This document shows positions 11,789 through 23,346 of a DNA stretch of 64,000 bases, one piece after another (positions within the stretch are counted from its first letter, which is position 1; the number at the start of each line of letters is the position of its first letter). The DNA comes from Dendrobium chrysotoxum (taxonomy: Eukaryota; Streptophyta; Magnoliopsida; Asparagales; Orchidaceae). Below the pieces are notes generated by a model. That model did no database searches. It was not told the DNA's origin and saw nothing but the letters and a program-made list of their open reading frames with translations. The stretch lies in NCBI GenBank assembly GCA_019925795.1, contig CM034303.1:4092001-4156000 (forward strand), written 5' to 3'. Position numbers and translations under genes: made by a program.

Positions 11789-12540
11789 ATCTACCCAACT
11801 TGAAAAAATATCACCCCCAATAATTTAACATCAGTCTGAGAGAGACTATATTAAAATAAAACCAAATCTATAATAAGTAAAATGAAAATTGATTTGAAAA
11901 TTAAATATCTATGTCTGGTATAAATTACTTTTGAAATCATAAAAAAAAACTCAATGTATAAGGCTAAAATAATTCATACCAAACATATTTTTAGGCACTT
12001 CGGGGACCTCCTTCACTGGCTGCACTTGTCTACTTCCACTCTGAGCATATCCATGTCCATGTCCAAGCAATGAGCATTCTTACATTCGGTGCTCATAATC
12101 ACAGCACCTACAACATTATTCTGTCACTCTATAGCACAGTCCAACTTGTTTCCTCCCATACCAAATGCATTATAGAATGGCATGTGCTCCGATCATCTTG
12201 TCACTCTTTTTCTTACTACTTTCACCAATTTTATTATAGCTATGTCTAGACTATTTTACCAGATTATCACTCACTATTTAAGCGATCATGTTAACAAAAT
12301 TTACCATATTTTTAGATGTTATTAATATCAGATTTAGACTTCTTTCCTTTTAAGTCCATTTACCTGATCAAGAAATAAATCTTAAATACAAAATAAATCC
12401 TTCAAATAAAATTAGCAAATACCAAACAAATTCTTTAAAATAAAATAAATCTATAAAGTCCTTTAGTCAATAATTAATGTAATCATTAATACAGCATGCT
12501 TACAATCTAATTCTTCTACTACCCATCTCTGATACCACTT
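11789..12540 (-). mobile_element. Interior of minus-strand LTR element M, copy A
   Basis: A short interior of about 750 bp lies between an LTR remnant on the left (interrupted by the SIRE-type element) and the long LTR on the right. On the minus strand it encodes a degenerate CCHC zinc knuckle at about 12,085-12,130, so it preserves the C-terminal part of a gag. The PBS lies at its right end (12,527-12,537, minus-strand TGGTATCAGAG). Equivalent interiors are 48,604-49,377 and 51,853-52,584. No pol domain remains. Confidence 0.65.
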
Positions 12541-13497
12541 TGTCACGCCCCAAGATCTAAAGTGAAAGAATTTCTTTATTTTCTCTTTATTATCATTTCA
12601 ACTCATTCTATTTTTTTTCTTGTAATTTATAACAAATAATCACTCATGTACAACTAGGTTAATTTGACATCCAAAGCTGATTAATTATATTAGAAAAATA
12701 AACAACAAGAATAACATCATTATATTTCTATAATCAATATTTATATTCTACAAAAAGAGTTTAAAATAATATATATAATAGATACTACAAGCTATAAAAG
12801 AAATACATTTTACCAAAAACTTAAAATAAAATAAAATCGATCATCATTATAAAGCCTCAAGCTATGAAACCCCTTAAGTAAAAAAAATTAAACTCTTAAA
12901 CATCGAGGTGCCTTTTATTATAATGGTCAGAATTTTATTAAGAAACTCTGCAGTGCAGTTAAGTGTGCTCTTCCCAAAAAAATTCTGGGATGGATAATCT
13001 CCTGGAAGTTACACCAATAGGATAAAACCATGAAGGCCTTAAGACAAATAGGATAATATCTCGAGTCAAGAGTTTAGGCTGTTACACAAGGTACAGGCTC
13101 CTTACTTTTACTTAAAATTATGTAAAATCACATAATGAGCTTGCAAAGCCCAGTAAGTAACCAAAACTTACTATTGCCTTTAATGCAAGGCAAAAAAGTC
13201 AATATGCTCCACTTCTAATCAATATTAATCAATAAACTAAACATGAATATAATTAATAAAAAATATATAAATCTATAGCAGGGGTTATTATGAATAAAAT
13301 ATTAATTATTTATTAGCTTCATGCTGGTGGTTTTGATATAAGCTTTTATCAATCATTATAACATGTATAACTATCTTTCAATATGCTATATCAATCAATC
13401 TATCAACCAGTTCAATGCACTATCATGTAAATACAATTATATATATATAATTATAAAGTGCAAGACAGGATATCTAGCTTTAAATTTAGTGTTTTCT
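12541..13497 (-). repeat. 5' LTR of element M, copy A (partial)
   Basis: Starts (plus strand) TGTCACGCCCCAAG immediately beside the PBS and is homologous to 49,378-50,330 and 52,585-53,520. It breaks off near 13,497 at a junction with unrelated sequence into which the Ogre-type element inserted. Confidence 0.65.
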
Positions 13498-13521
13498 TAG
13501 ATTCTAAGAAATCCTAAGCTC
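13498..13521. repeat. Flank of the Ogre-type insertion including target duplication
   Basis: A short stretch ending in agctc (13,517-13,521), the left copy of the 5-bp target duplication. The right copy is at 36,914-36,918, and the disrupted sequence continues there with the same taag/ctagagtct wording. Confidence 0.75.
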
Positions 13522-14232
13522 TGTGGACCTCCGAAAGGACACAAAACACCACCGCCCCGCGGGGGGAGACAGTATTGTCAATGGGAGGGCAGATTCGATC
13601 ACATATATGATTAACCATTGAGGATAGCAGCTCTCACCAGCACACCCCGATGTATAATAATATGCATGATCTTCACAACGGGTTTCCCCCTCCCAATACA
13701 TCAGCTCGAGTGGGGTTTATTTGAAAGTGGGATTTGGTTTCCCACGGGCGCAAGCCCCCATGGTTAATTACATCTCACTATCATTAATTAAGTTAATTAC
13801 TTAAATAATATTTAAAGAATAAAGTAATTAAATAATACAAGAATAAGTCAGAAAAGCCAGAATTAACTCCTAAAAATAATTTTAAATAAAAATTCAAATT
13901 TTTCTGAAAAGAATGAGGTATTGTGCGTCAAAATCTGATTTAAAACAAATTCGTTATAAATTTTAGAAGTTAAATGCATTTAAAAGTAATTTTAAAATAA
14001 TTTAATTAATTAATATTTGAAAAGAATTATTAAATTAAATTAAAATAACTATAAAAAGGTTTTCTGTTTTTAAAATAATTAAATAATAATAATGATAAAA
14101 TATTTTTAATATAATAATAATAATGAGAATAAAAGGTTTAAAATAATAATAATAATGATAATAATAAGAAAATAATTTTTTTAAAAATAAAAGTAATAAT
14201 AATAATAATAATAATAATAAAATAAAATCATG

Positions 14233-14292
<60 letters not shown>

Positions 14293-14512
14293 TCAAACAT
14301 AATAATTTAAATAGTAATAATTAAAAAATAATTTTTAAATAACAATAATAATAAGAATAATAATATAATTAAAATGATGAAAATAATAATAATAAATAAA
14401 ATTAAAACAATTTAAATAGTTTTAAAATAATAATAACAATAATACTTTTAAAATAATAATAATAATAATAATATTTAAAAATAATTTTCTAAATAAATAA
14501 ATAAAATGAGAA

Positions 14513-14558
<46 letters not shown>

Positions 14559-16171
14559 TAATTTCTAGATTTTAAGTAATTTTTTGAATTTTTTTGATTT
14601 AAAAATGGTTTAAAAATAAATTTTAAAATAAATAGCGGCCGCACGGTGCCGGCCAGAGACGCATCGGCCCAGGACTGGCTCCGCGGTCCCGGGCAATGAT
14701 TGGGAAGAGAGAGCAACGGTGGCAGCTGGGTGGCCACGCAGTGGGAGCAGATTGGTCCCACGGTCCGCGGCAATGATTGCCGCAGCGGGCAATCATTACC
14801 GCAATGATTGCCGCGCCTGCGGTTACTTAGCCACGTCAGCGGGCTGCAGGAGCTGCTGGATCTCCACGGTTACGAAATGGACGGCTGAGATTCAACCAGA
14901 TGAGGGAATGAACCACGGATCGATCCACGCAGTCGTAATGAGCCACAGAACAACTAGATTCAGGCCGTTGATCGCGAGATCAACGGTCCGGATCGCTGCC
15001 CGGTGAACGGAGGCGAGAACCGAAACCCTAGAATGAAAATGGCCACGTTCTTACGATCGGCTAGACCAAATTTTATGAAATTTTAAACCTATAGTCTAGG
15101 TATGAATAGAAATCATGTGGAAGTGTTCGTTTGGCATAAAAAGCACTTTTCAAAATGCTAATTAACCCTATGTGTTGTGACTTAGGGTTGGAGTTTTTAC
15201 CTAATCCACATGGTGGATTCGGGAGATCTTGGGCTTGTTGAGCTTGTAGATTATCCAAGAATAATATTGTAGAAGACTCCACGAGCTGAGGAAGCCTGGA
15301 TCAGAAGTTATTCCCACTTGAATGGACATGAGCTCGGGTTCACCGGGATCTTGACGCCGGCGGGCTCTCAACGGTGGATTTGATTTGGGGAAGGTGGGGA
15401 GAACCTAAGGAGCTCACACAACGAATCCTAGGGTTTGAGGAGGTCTCAAGAGGGAGAGATTCCAAAGTCAAAATCCCCTCCTTGGAACTCTAAAGAGGGT
15501 ATTTAAAGAATTAGACCCAAGCTCAACGGCCTAGATCCAATCTCAGGCCAATTATGAGGGAAATAGACCTGATTTGGCTGTGGTTTTGAATTAGAATCCA
15601 TTAGGAATGATTTTAAGGCATTTAATGGATTTAATTTGACCTAAATAGGTCATTTTGACCCATTAAGAGCTAGGGTTGACCAAGTCAATGCTTGACTTGG
15701 TCAAACCAATCAACTAAGCCCAAAGGATGAGGTTGGAGTCCTAGCAAAGGGTTTGGACTGAGTTGAATTTGAATTAGACCCATTAAGAGCTAAATGGGTT
15801 GACCTGGGTTGACTTGGTCAACCAGGTTGACCCAGGGTACAGGTCTGGACCCAATGGGTTGGGTTTGACCCACTGGGTTGGGTTTGACCCACTGAGTCCA
15901 AGGGTGGAGAGATTTGAGCCCAAGAGGCTCAGGATATGATTTGGAATCAAATGAAAGGATATGGGTTAATTTGGGTCGACCCAGGTTGACCGGGTCAACC
16001 AAGTCGACCCAGGTTGACCTGGTCAACCAGGTTGACCCAGGACCTAGGTCTGGGCTCAACAGACTTGGCTTGACTCCCTGAACCCATTGGGATGGGTCCT
16101 GGGGTCTAGCCTGGTCAAATTTGACCAGGTCAACTCTTTGACCTTGGTTAGAGGGAAAATTAGGGTCAATA
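13522..16171 (-). repeat. 3' LTR of Ogre-type element (internally shortened)
   Basis: 13,522-13,780 matches 30,735-30,985, and 13,785-16,171 matches 34,565-36,913. The 3.5 kb between those two blocks of the 5' LTR is missing here, with the joint at about 13,780. The outer end near 16,171 reads TA where the 5' LTR has CA. The LTR holds a long (AAT)n tract (14,080-14,570), a GC-rich block (14,630-15,010) with repeated GCAATGATTGCCGC, and a dense cluster of TTGAC words (15,640-16,171). Confidence 0.85.
14080..14570. repeat. Trinucleotide (AAT)n-rich tract in the 3' LTR
   Basis: Long interrupted AAT/ATT runs, with the counterpart at 34,860-35,345 in the 5' LTR. Open frames here encode only polyisoleucine or polytyrosine and are artefacts. 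Confidence 0.9.
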
Positions 16172-16190
16172 AATAGACCCCCAATAGGAG
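16172..16190 (-). other. Probable polypurine tract of the Ogre-type element
   Basis: On the minus strand cctattgggggtctatt lies immediately before the 3' LTR start. The position and the G5 core fit a PPT, but the tract is imperfect. Confidence 0.55.
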
Positions 16191-16745
16191 TGGTAAACAA
16201 ACTAGTGAACCGCTCGTGTTGACGTTGATCGAATGTGATAAAAGAAGTGAAGTAAAGACCCAAAGGAAGGAGCACCAAAAGAGGTGAAAGAGAGCAAAGG
16301 GGGATGTTCTCCTGGCCTTGCTCCATAGCAGGGGCGGAGCCGAGGAGAGAAGAAAGTGTAAAGTAGTAAAGAAAACCAACTATCTGCATGATCATATCAA
16401 AATAGTAGGATAGAAAGTGAAAGGGAGGTCATCTCTTGGCCTTACCCTATAGCAAGGGCAGAGCCGAGGAGAAAGCAACAAGCAAAGTAGTAACAGGTCA
16501 CCAGAAGGTGACAGAGTAAGGGAGATCTCCTTCTTACTTTCCCATGTAGTGACGGCAGAGCTGAGAAGAGAATAAAGAGTAAAGTGGTAAAGTAGACCCT
16601 CCACCTGCCTGACCGTATCGCAACAGCAGAATAGAAGGTGAAAGGTGGTGAGGCATGCCTTCTAGGGACTCTGTAGGGTGCTCTCAACCAAGTAAAGTCT
16701 GATGTCCGCTTGATCAGAGTAAGACAGTCAGAGAAGAAGGGGAGT
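16191..16745 (-). other. Ogre-type 3' region before the tandem array
   Basis: G/A-rich sequence with irregular repeats of words such as gggcagagccgaggagaaa and gaaggtgaaagg. It is an irregular lead-in to the regular array that follows. No supported gene. Confidence 0.5.
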
Positions 16746-17520
16746 GGTGAGGAATGCCCTCCCAGGGACTCTATCGGAGCTCTCTCAACCGGGTAAGTAA
16801 AATTGACTACCTAACTGATCATTTCGAAACAGCAAGATAGAAGGTGAAAGGATCCCGCCTCCTCCTGCTCCTTTCGGAATAGTGGATAGGGGTGGCCCAG
16901 TACTTTGCCTGACCTCAGCAAGGTAAATAAGCCACGAAATCTGATGCCTGCTTAGTCTTTTACAAGACAATCAGGGTAAAAAGGGGTGGTGAGGAATGCC
17001 TCCCAAGGACTCTATCGGGCTCTCTCAACCAGGTAAGTAAAACCAACTACCAGTCTTACCACGGTGGATCAGCGGGGTAGAAGGTGAAAGGATCCCATCT
17101 CCTCCTGCTTCTTTCGGAACAGCGGATATGGGTGACCCAATACTCTGCCTGACCTCAGCAAAGTAAATAAGCCATGAAATTTGATGCCTGCTTAGTCTTT
17201 TACAGGATAATCAGGGTAAAAAGAGTGGTGAGGAATGCCCTCCCAGGGACTTTGTCAGGGCTCTCTCAACCGGGTAAGTAAAACCAACTACTAGTCTGAC
17301 CACGGTAGATCAGTGGGGTAGAAGGTGAAAGGATCCCGTCTCCTTCTGCTCCTTTCGGAACAGTGGATAGGGGTTACCCAATACTTTGCCTGACCTCAAC
17401 AAAGTAAATAAGCCATGAAATCTGATGTCTGGTTAGTCTTTTACGGGACAATTAGGGTAAAAAGAGTGGTGAGGAATGCCCTCCCAGGGACTCTGTTGGG
17501 GCTCTCTCAATCGGGTAAAT
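16746..17520 (-). repeat. Tandem array, about 240-bp period, three copies plus a partial
   Basis: The marker ggtgaggaatgcc recurs at 16,746, 16,988, 17,227 and 17,468. The marker gaaggtgaaaggatccc recurs at 16,840, 17,080 and 17,321. Copies differ by scattered substitutions. The array lies between integrase and the 3' LTR, where Tat-lineage elements are known to carry variable tandem repeats that can seed satellite DNA. Confidence 0.9.
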
Positions 17521-18000
17521 TTTGATGTTTGCTTGATCAAAGCAAGACGGTTGGAAGAAAAGGTGTGGTGAGGTATGTCTCTCAGGGGCTTCGTCGGGCA
17601 CTCTCAACCAAGCAAAGTTTGATGCCTACCCAGCTTATATGCTTGCAGTAGAGCAATCAATAAAAAGTGGTGGTGAGAAATGTCTCCCAGGGGCTCTGTG
17701 GGGCACTCTCAACCAAGTAAAGTCTGATGCCTACCCGGTGCATATACCTACAATAGAGTAATCAGGGAAAAGTGGTTGTGAGATATGCCTCCTAGGGGCT
17801 CTGTGCGGCACTCTCAACCAAGTAAAGTCTGATGTCTGTTGGAAATAGCAAGACGATCAGGGTAAAGCCTGATGTATACCAGAACGACGAGGCAATCAGG
17901 GTAAAAGGGTGGTGAAAAATGCCTCCTAGGGACTCTGTCGGGCATTCTCAACCAAGTAAAGTTTGATGTCTTCTGGAAGCAGCAAGATAATCAGAGAAAA
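17521..18000 (-). repeat. Tandem array, about 105-bp period, related to the 240-bp array
   Basis: The marker gcactctcaaccaag occurs at 17,598, 17,703 and 17,808, with a variant at 17,942. Each unit shares the tctcaacc and tctgatg words of the 240-bp units but lacks their gaaggtgaaagg part, so it looks like an internally deleted derivative. Confidence 0.8.
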
Positions 18001-18239
18001 GTCATCTCAACCATACCCTGACACACATATGTGTAGGGATATGAGGAAAGGGAGAAAGGTAAACTGAAGAATTCCGAGGGGAAAAGTCGACTAAGAAGTC
18101 TCAAGCTAGTATTTTGGTCACCGCATGGTAGAGGACAAATCGTCGTGGCCATGAGTATCCAAATGCTGGCGGAACTTCCTAGGCAATATCAAAGATATAC
18201 AAAACTGGAAGCATCAGACTGATGGCCTTAGGGACAATA

Positions 18240-19200
18240 GGGAATGACACACCCTCAACTGACTGTGAGAGGGGTAATCTCTTTCCTAGTGAGTAACAAC
18301 TGAAGTAGCGAGGGAGACACACTCACTACAGAGAACAAACTATATAAAATAGAAATAATCATAAAGAACTATAGTGGTACACCCACATCAATTGGTGGGA
18401 CCTTGTAGGAGGAGGAAGAAACATGAACACATCCAAAAGACCGCTCTGCAACCAAGAGTCGGGTCACATTGGGAAAGTATGTCACTATAAGGTAATGGAG
18501 GTAATTTTCTGCTAGAAAATTAGAGCTCATTAATGGGTGATGCTAACATTAGAGACTTGATGTACTACATCACGATCAAGAAAAATAAAGTGGAGCAGCG
18601 AGGGGATACACTCGCCACTACTGATGGTAACATCAAACAAGATCAATAATCATGAAAAGCTCACAGTGGTAGCACACGTACAAGCAGGTGAGACCCTGTG
18701 GAAGGTGGCAACAACACCAACGTATCCGTAGAACTGCTCTAGTAGCTAAGAGTAGAGTACGGATGAGAGTGTAGGTCTGTAAAGGAAGGAAAGAGCTGAT
18801 CTCTTGCTAGGAGATCAGAGCTCTCAAGGCAGTGATGCTAACACCTGAGGCTAGGTGTACTACAACACTACTGAAAGAATAATTCAAGGCAACGAGGGGA
18901 CACACTCGCCACCAAGGATAATGACCTACAAATAAGATCAATAAATATTAATCATCATAATGGTAACACCCACCCTGATTAGTGGGACCCTGTGAGAGGT
19001 GAGAGCAACATTACTATATCCGTAGAACTACTCTGGTAGCCGAGATCAGGGTAGGGATGAAGAAGTAGATTGCTAAAGGAAACTAGAGAGCTGATCTTCT
19101 AGCTAGAGGATCAAAGCTCTCAGAGGTGTGATGATAACACCTAGCACAAGATGTGTCACATCACTAACAAAGACTATCATGATCATAAAGGATCACAACA
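18240..19200 (-). repeat. Second tandem array, about 292-bp period, three copies
   Basis: Blocks containing gcgaggg...acactcgcc recur at about 18,308, 18,598 and 18,892. Each is followed by a gtgggaccctgt-type segment and a ctgatctcttgctaggagatcagagctctc-like hairpin. Divergence between copies is appreciable. 18,001-18,239 is unique sequence whose gtagag(g)gcaaatc word recurs at 21,342. Confidence 0.8.
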
Positions 19201-20199
19201 ACACGAGTGTAGGTTTACCTTGAAGCGATCACTTAGATGCTTCGAAGGAGGGGAAAAGGAAAAGCTTGGGGAATTTGAGCTCTTTGAGAGTATTGCCGGG
19301 TTCCACCTGTGACAAGGGAAACTGATTTTACTCTACTAAGAGCTTCCCTCTTTTAATTTATCAATGCACATTTTTTTATTTTATATATTTTTTATTTGTT
19401 CAGAATCATAGATTAAGTATACCCCGTACTGTCGAAGGTAACACCCGGTAGAGAGAATGTTTACCATATCCGTGAGTCACACATAGTATGAGATATCCTC
19501 TAATGATTAGAACACAAAGAAAGGGACGTAGGATTAGCTTTGATAACCCAGGTCACATTCGTCACATGAATAAAACTGGGGGCACAATCATAATAAAATT
19601 AATATAAGAATGAAATTCAAATTAGGATTGTGGATCAACATTATCATTCCTGCCCAATACAGGTGGGTATGGACCTAATATCACATCTCCTAAAGGATCT
19701 AAGTCAATGGTTTTGATATCCTAGACCACACTCAAGCTGATGAATGAAACTGGGGAAACAGAGAGGGGGGAACTCCCAAATAAACAGAACTCAAAAGAAA
19801 AAAGTGCAATAAATGCAAGAATCATATCAGACCTTAAGAATGGGATATAATCAGATGTTATGGTCAAAATATTTTTGTGCATGAATTTTTTAAAAAATAA
19901 GGTAAGCATTTAAACAAGCTCAATAGTGGGGACACTAAGAGATGTTAAGCACTTACCAATTAATTGAGATAAGTCTGATTCACATATTTCTTAAAGAGAA
20001 GAAGGATTATTTTTAGAAATAAAAAAATAACCTCTTAGTCATCTTGAACCCATGACACATGGAGATAGGTTCAAAAGTTCAGAAATATAGGTTGACTCCA
20101 TCTAAATCCAAAAAGGTTAGGGTTTTAAATTTTCTAACCAAGCTTAGACTCCCTACAAGCTAAACTGGGCTCTCTCCCTCATATGTGTATATTCTTGAG
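19201..20199 (-). other. Ogre-type 3' region, no gene seen
   Basis: A weak direct repeat of about 185 bp links 19,530-19,600 and 19,715-19,770 (gaatgaaactgggg-type words). Otherwise the sequence is AT-rich without a credible frame. Confidence 0.45.
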
Positions 20200-20830
20200 T
20201 TAAAATCTAATTCAAAAGGGTTTAAATTAGAGAAAAAAATTGCATCTTTTTAACCTTCTTGCATGAAAATATTTTTTATATCTAATAGAATATCATTGCA
20301 TAATGACAAATCCAAAATCATGATTCTCAAACTCAAGTATCACAACTATCAAAGGACATAGATTTTCTGAGATTTAAAGATTTACAAGAAAGGGAAGTCA
20401 TTTACTTATTTATTTTGGGCTCATTTTATGCCTCTTAACCAAGTTTGGCACACTTTGCACATCTTTTATTTATTTGATACACTTTGTGTATCTTTGACTT
20501 TGTGGCACACTTTACGCATCTTTTCATTTTTGATACACTTTGTATATCTTTGATTTTGGCGCACTTTGCGCATCTTTTCATTGTTTGATATACTTTGTGT
20601 ATCTTTCATTTTTTGTAATTGGCTCCCTTTCTAAATCTCTAAAAGAAAATTTTCTCAGTTGTAAAATTATCTTCCAAATATAAGAGAAGAAAATTCACTC
20701 TCTTATGTAAGGAAGAAAAATCTATAAAGCAAATCCAATCCTATAATAAGAATGAATAACTTTATTAAGAAAACTATGAGGTAGATTCATTAGCATGCAA
20801 AAGATGCCTATGAGATAGAAAACTGCAAGA
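20200..20830 (-). repeat. Segment homologous (inverted) to the SIRE-type interior, with 55-bp hairpin array
   Basis: The reverse complement aligns with 9410-9870. Within it two hairpin types alternate: gatacactttgtgtatc (20,476; variants at 20,532 and 20,587) and ggcgcactttgcgcatc (20,558; variants at 20,447 and 20,504). The same type recurs every 54-57 bp. No SIRE-type LTR flanks it here, so it is a fragment or a separate shared module rather than a complete nested copy. Confidence 0.75.
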
Positions 20831-21464
20831 TGATGGAGAAGATGTTCATTTCTAAATCTAATTTTAATTTGATATAGATTTTAGTTCAAAAATGAAATCA
20901 CCCCGAACAAGGGACGGGAGGGAGAGCACATATTATTTTGTGGATCATCAAGAAATTTTTTTTTCTTTAAGCGTTTGGAGGAGTCAACCAACACTTACTT
21001 CATATTTTAAAGAAGATAGAGGTAAATTTTTTATTAGGAAAAATAAATCACATACTCTAAAAGAAAAGTTCCCTCAAAAGTCTACCTTGTATTTTAAACT
21101 CTCAGACTTTTCTTAGATTAATTTTTCATTTAGAAATTTTATACACATTGAATTTAAAGATCCCATCATTGAAGATAGAACTTGGATCTTTATTTGGACT
21201 GATATGGGTCAAGATCTGATCTAGAAGAGTTCAGACAAGGGAGACGATAGAGATTAGAGTTTAAGCTAAAGCACGAATCATATCATCTCACCTCACCACC
21301 CCTAAGGATAGCCTCATACTCTTCGTAACGAATGTCGTATGGTAGAGGGCAAATCATCATGGCCACACAGACTGCCGAAAAGTGAAGAAGCCTATACAAA
21401 AGGAGTGCATATACAGAGAAATATTTACAGGCAGTAGGGAGACTCCCCCTGTGAAGCACAAAAC
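20831..21464 (-). other. Sequence between integrase and the inverted module, no gene seen
   Basis: No convincing coding sequence. It includes the gtatggtagagggcaaatc word shared with about 18,120, which suggests duplicated 3'-region sequence. Confidence 0.4.
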
Positions 21465-22560
21465 TCAGGCATAGTACTTTTTCAAGTACTGCCCGTTGAT
21501 GATAGGCATAGGGTGAACACTATTGGCATCAACGAGTAGGTAGGCACCACCTTCATAAACTTGCTCTACAGTGAAGGGGCCTTCCCAAACAGGCTCAAAC
21601 TTACCACTTTAGCGACGGTGCGAAATGATAGGCCTACGCAAAATAAGGACCAACTCGCCAACCCGGAAAGTACGAGGTCGGACAAGGCGATCGAGCCATA
21701 CGGGCCTGATATATTTTGAGGTTCTGATAAGCTTGCAGGCGAAGCTCTTCTAAACCATCAAGCTCTTCCATCCCTAGTCGGGCGTTATCTTCGTAGGAAA
21801 GATTGTGGCTGATTATCACACGTAACAAGGGGAGATCGAACTCAAGTGGGAGGACGGCCTCAACCTCGAAGGTCAAAGCATATGGGGTAGACTGAGTAGG
21901 AGTACGGTATGTAGTCCTATAAGCCCATAGTGCCTCGGGAAGTCTATCGTGCCACTCTCGCTTATTTGCGACTAGGATTTTTCTTATTAATTGCACGAGA
22001 GTTTTGTTAAATGCCTCTACCAAGCCATTGGCCTTAGGATAGAAAATTGAAGAGTATCGTCAATTGATGTTATGGTGGCGGTCAAATCTGATAATCTTGG
22101 TGCTTCTAAATGATGGGCCGTTATCTGAAATGATACGACACGGGACACTAAAGTGATAGACAATATGATCATGAAAGAAACACATCACATCTTCTAATTT
22201 GACTTCCTTAAGTGGCACAACTTCTGCCAACTTAGAGAAGTAATCAATGGTAGCTAAAATGAACCTATGACCCTTAGAGATAGGAGGATCGGTAGGACCC
22301 ACTACATCCGTGCCCCAGCCCTCAAATGGCTAAGATGATACAGTAGGGTGCAGCGGATTAGGGGGTTGGTGAATCACCGTGCCATAAATTTGGCACTGGT
22401 GGCACCTTCTAGCGTGCTCCATGCAATCACGGATCATAATCTGCCAATAATAACCAAGACGTTTAATTCTGCCTTTCATTTTTGGTCCAGACAGATGAGC
22501 AACATAATGACCTTTATATATCTCACCCATGACCTTGCGAGCCTCCTCGTTGTTGAGGCA
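21465..22560 (-). pseudogene. Ogre-type integrase (zinc finger, DDE core, C-terminal domain), broken
   Basis: On the minus strand an HHCC zinc finger (HYVAH ... CHQC, about 22,520-22,390) precedes the catalytic core with ATIDYF (first Asp), ISDNGPSF (second Asp) and NGLVEAFN (Glu). The C-terminal part ends KFEPVWEGPF ... INGQYLKKYY before TGA at 21,465. It would insert cDNA into the genome. All three catalytic residues are present, but in-frame stops at 22,330, 22,060, 21,634 and near 21,610 break the protein. Zinc finger and core stay in one frame. Confidence 0.88.
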
Positions 22561-22799
22561 ACACAACCATATTTGGTCAAAAGAGCGTTGATATAAGGTG
22601 TCATTCACATAAGTGAATGATAGAGCTCTCTTTCTGATCTGAGCAGCGAGGGATCTATCATCTGGAAGCCTGCCAGGCTTCAAATATTCTATAAAGAGTA
22701 CTCTCCAATCTGACTCTTCCTCGACTGAGAATACTGTGAGGGTCTGATTGGGAGAAGACAAGTCTGCGGGGCACAGGGCTTGGCGACACTGGATAATGA

Positions 22800-23268
22800 T
22801 AGACAATGGGTTGCCAGTTGGGTCAGCAAGTTCCTTTGCTAACTTAGCTAATGCATCTGTATTGCCATTTGTAGATCTAGGGATTTTAGCCAAAGTCACT
22901 TCAGGAATCAAGCATAAGAGCTCTATTACTTTGTTATGATAGGGCAAGAGCTCAGCTTTAAGTACCTTGTAGACTCCCATTACTTGATTTATAATCAGTT
23001 GTGAGTCTCCAAAGATTTTCACCCGCATGACATTCATCTGAATGGCCAACTTTAGTCCCAAAATTAGAGCTTCATACTCATCTTTATTGTTAGTACAAGG
23101 TTCTGAAAGAATGTAAGAATATCTTAGAGTGTGACCCTCAGGGGATACAAAAATGAGGCCCAGACCTACCTTAACTATAGGAGTTTCATTCAGGCTCAAG
23201 GCCTTAACGAATGCCGCACCGTCAAAGTAGAACTCCCAAGTTGTGGACTCCTGTTCATCTACACTCAT
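22800..23268 (-). pseudogene. Second RNase H domain (Tat-lineage duplication)
   Basis: About 140 residues with FYFDGA at the start, CTNNKDEYEALILGL (Glu region) and FGDSQLIINQ (Asp region), ending NTDALAKLA. This is a complete RNase H fold separate from the gypsy RNase H just upstream at 23,347-23,810. An additional archaeal-type RNase H between the RT-linked RNase H and integrase is characteristic of Ogre/Tat elements. It shares a frame with integrase. The catalytic residues look preserved. Confidence 0.85.
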
Positions 23269-23346
23269 GATTAGTTTGTCAAGTAAATCATCATTGAGTG
23301 GGGAATCTACAGGGATCGGGTGAGCAGCAAGAAAATTAGCTAGAGC

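Noticed and set aside
15790..16395. Minus-strand 201-codon open frame across the 3' LTR border
   Set aside because: Composed largely of translated ggttgaccc-type repeats, and it crosses the LTR boundary. There is no domain similarity.
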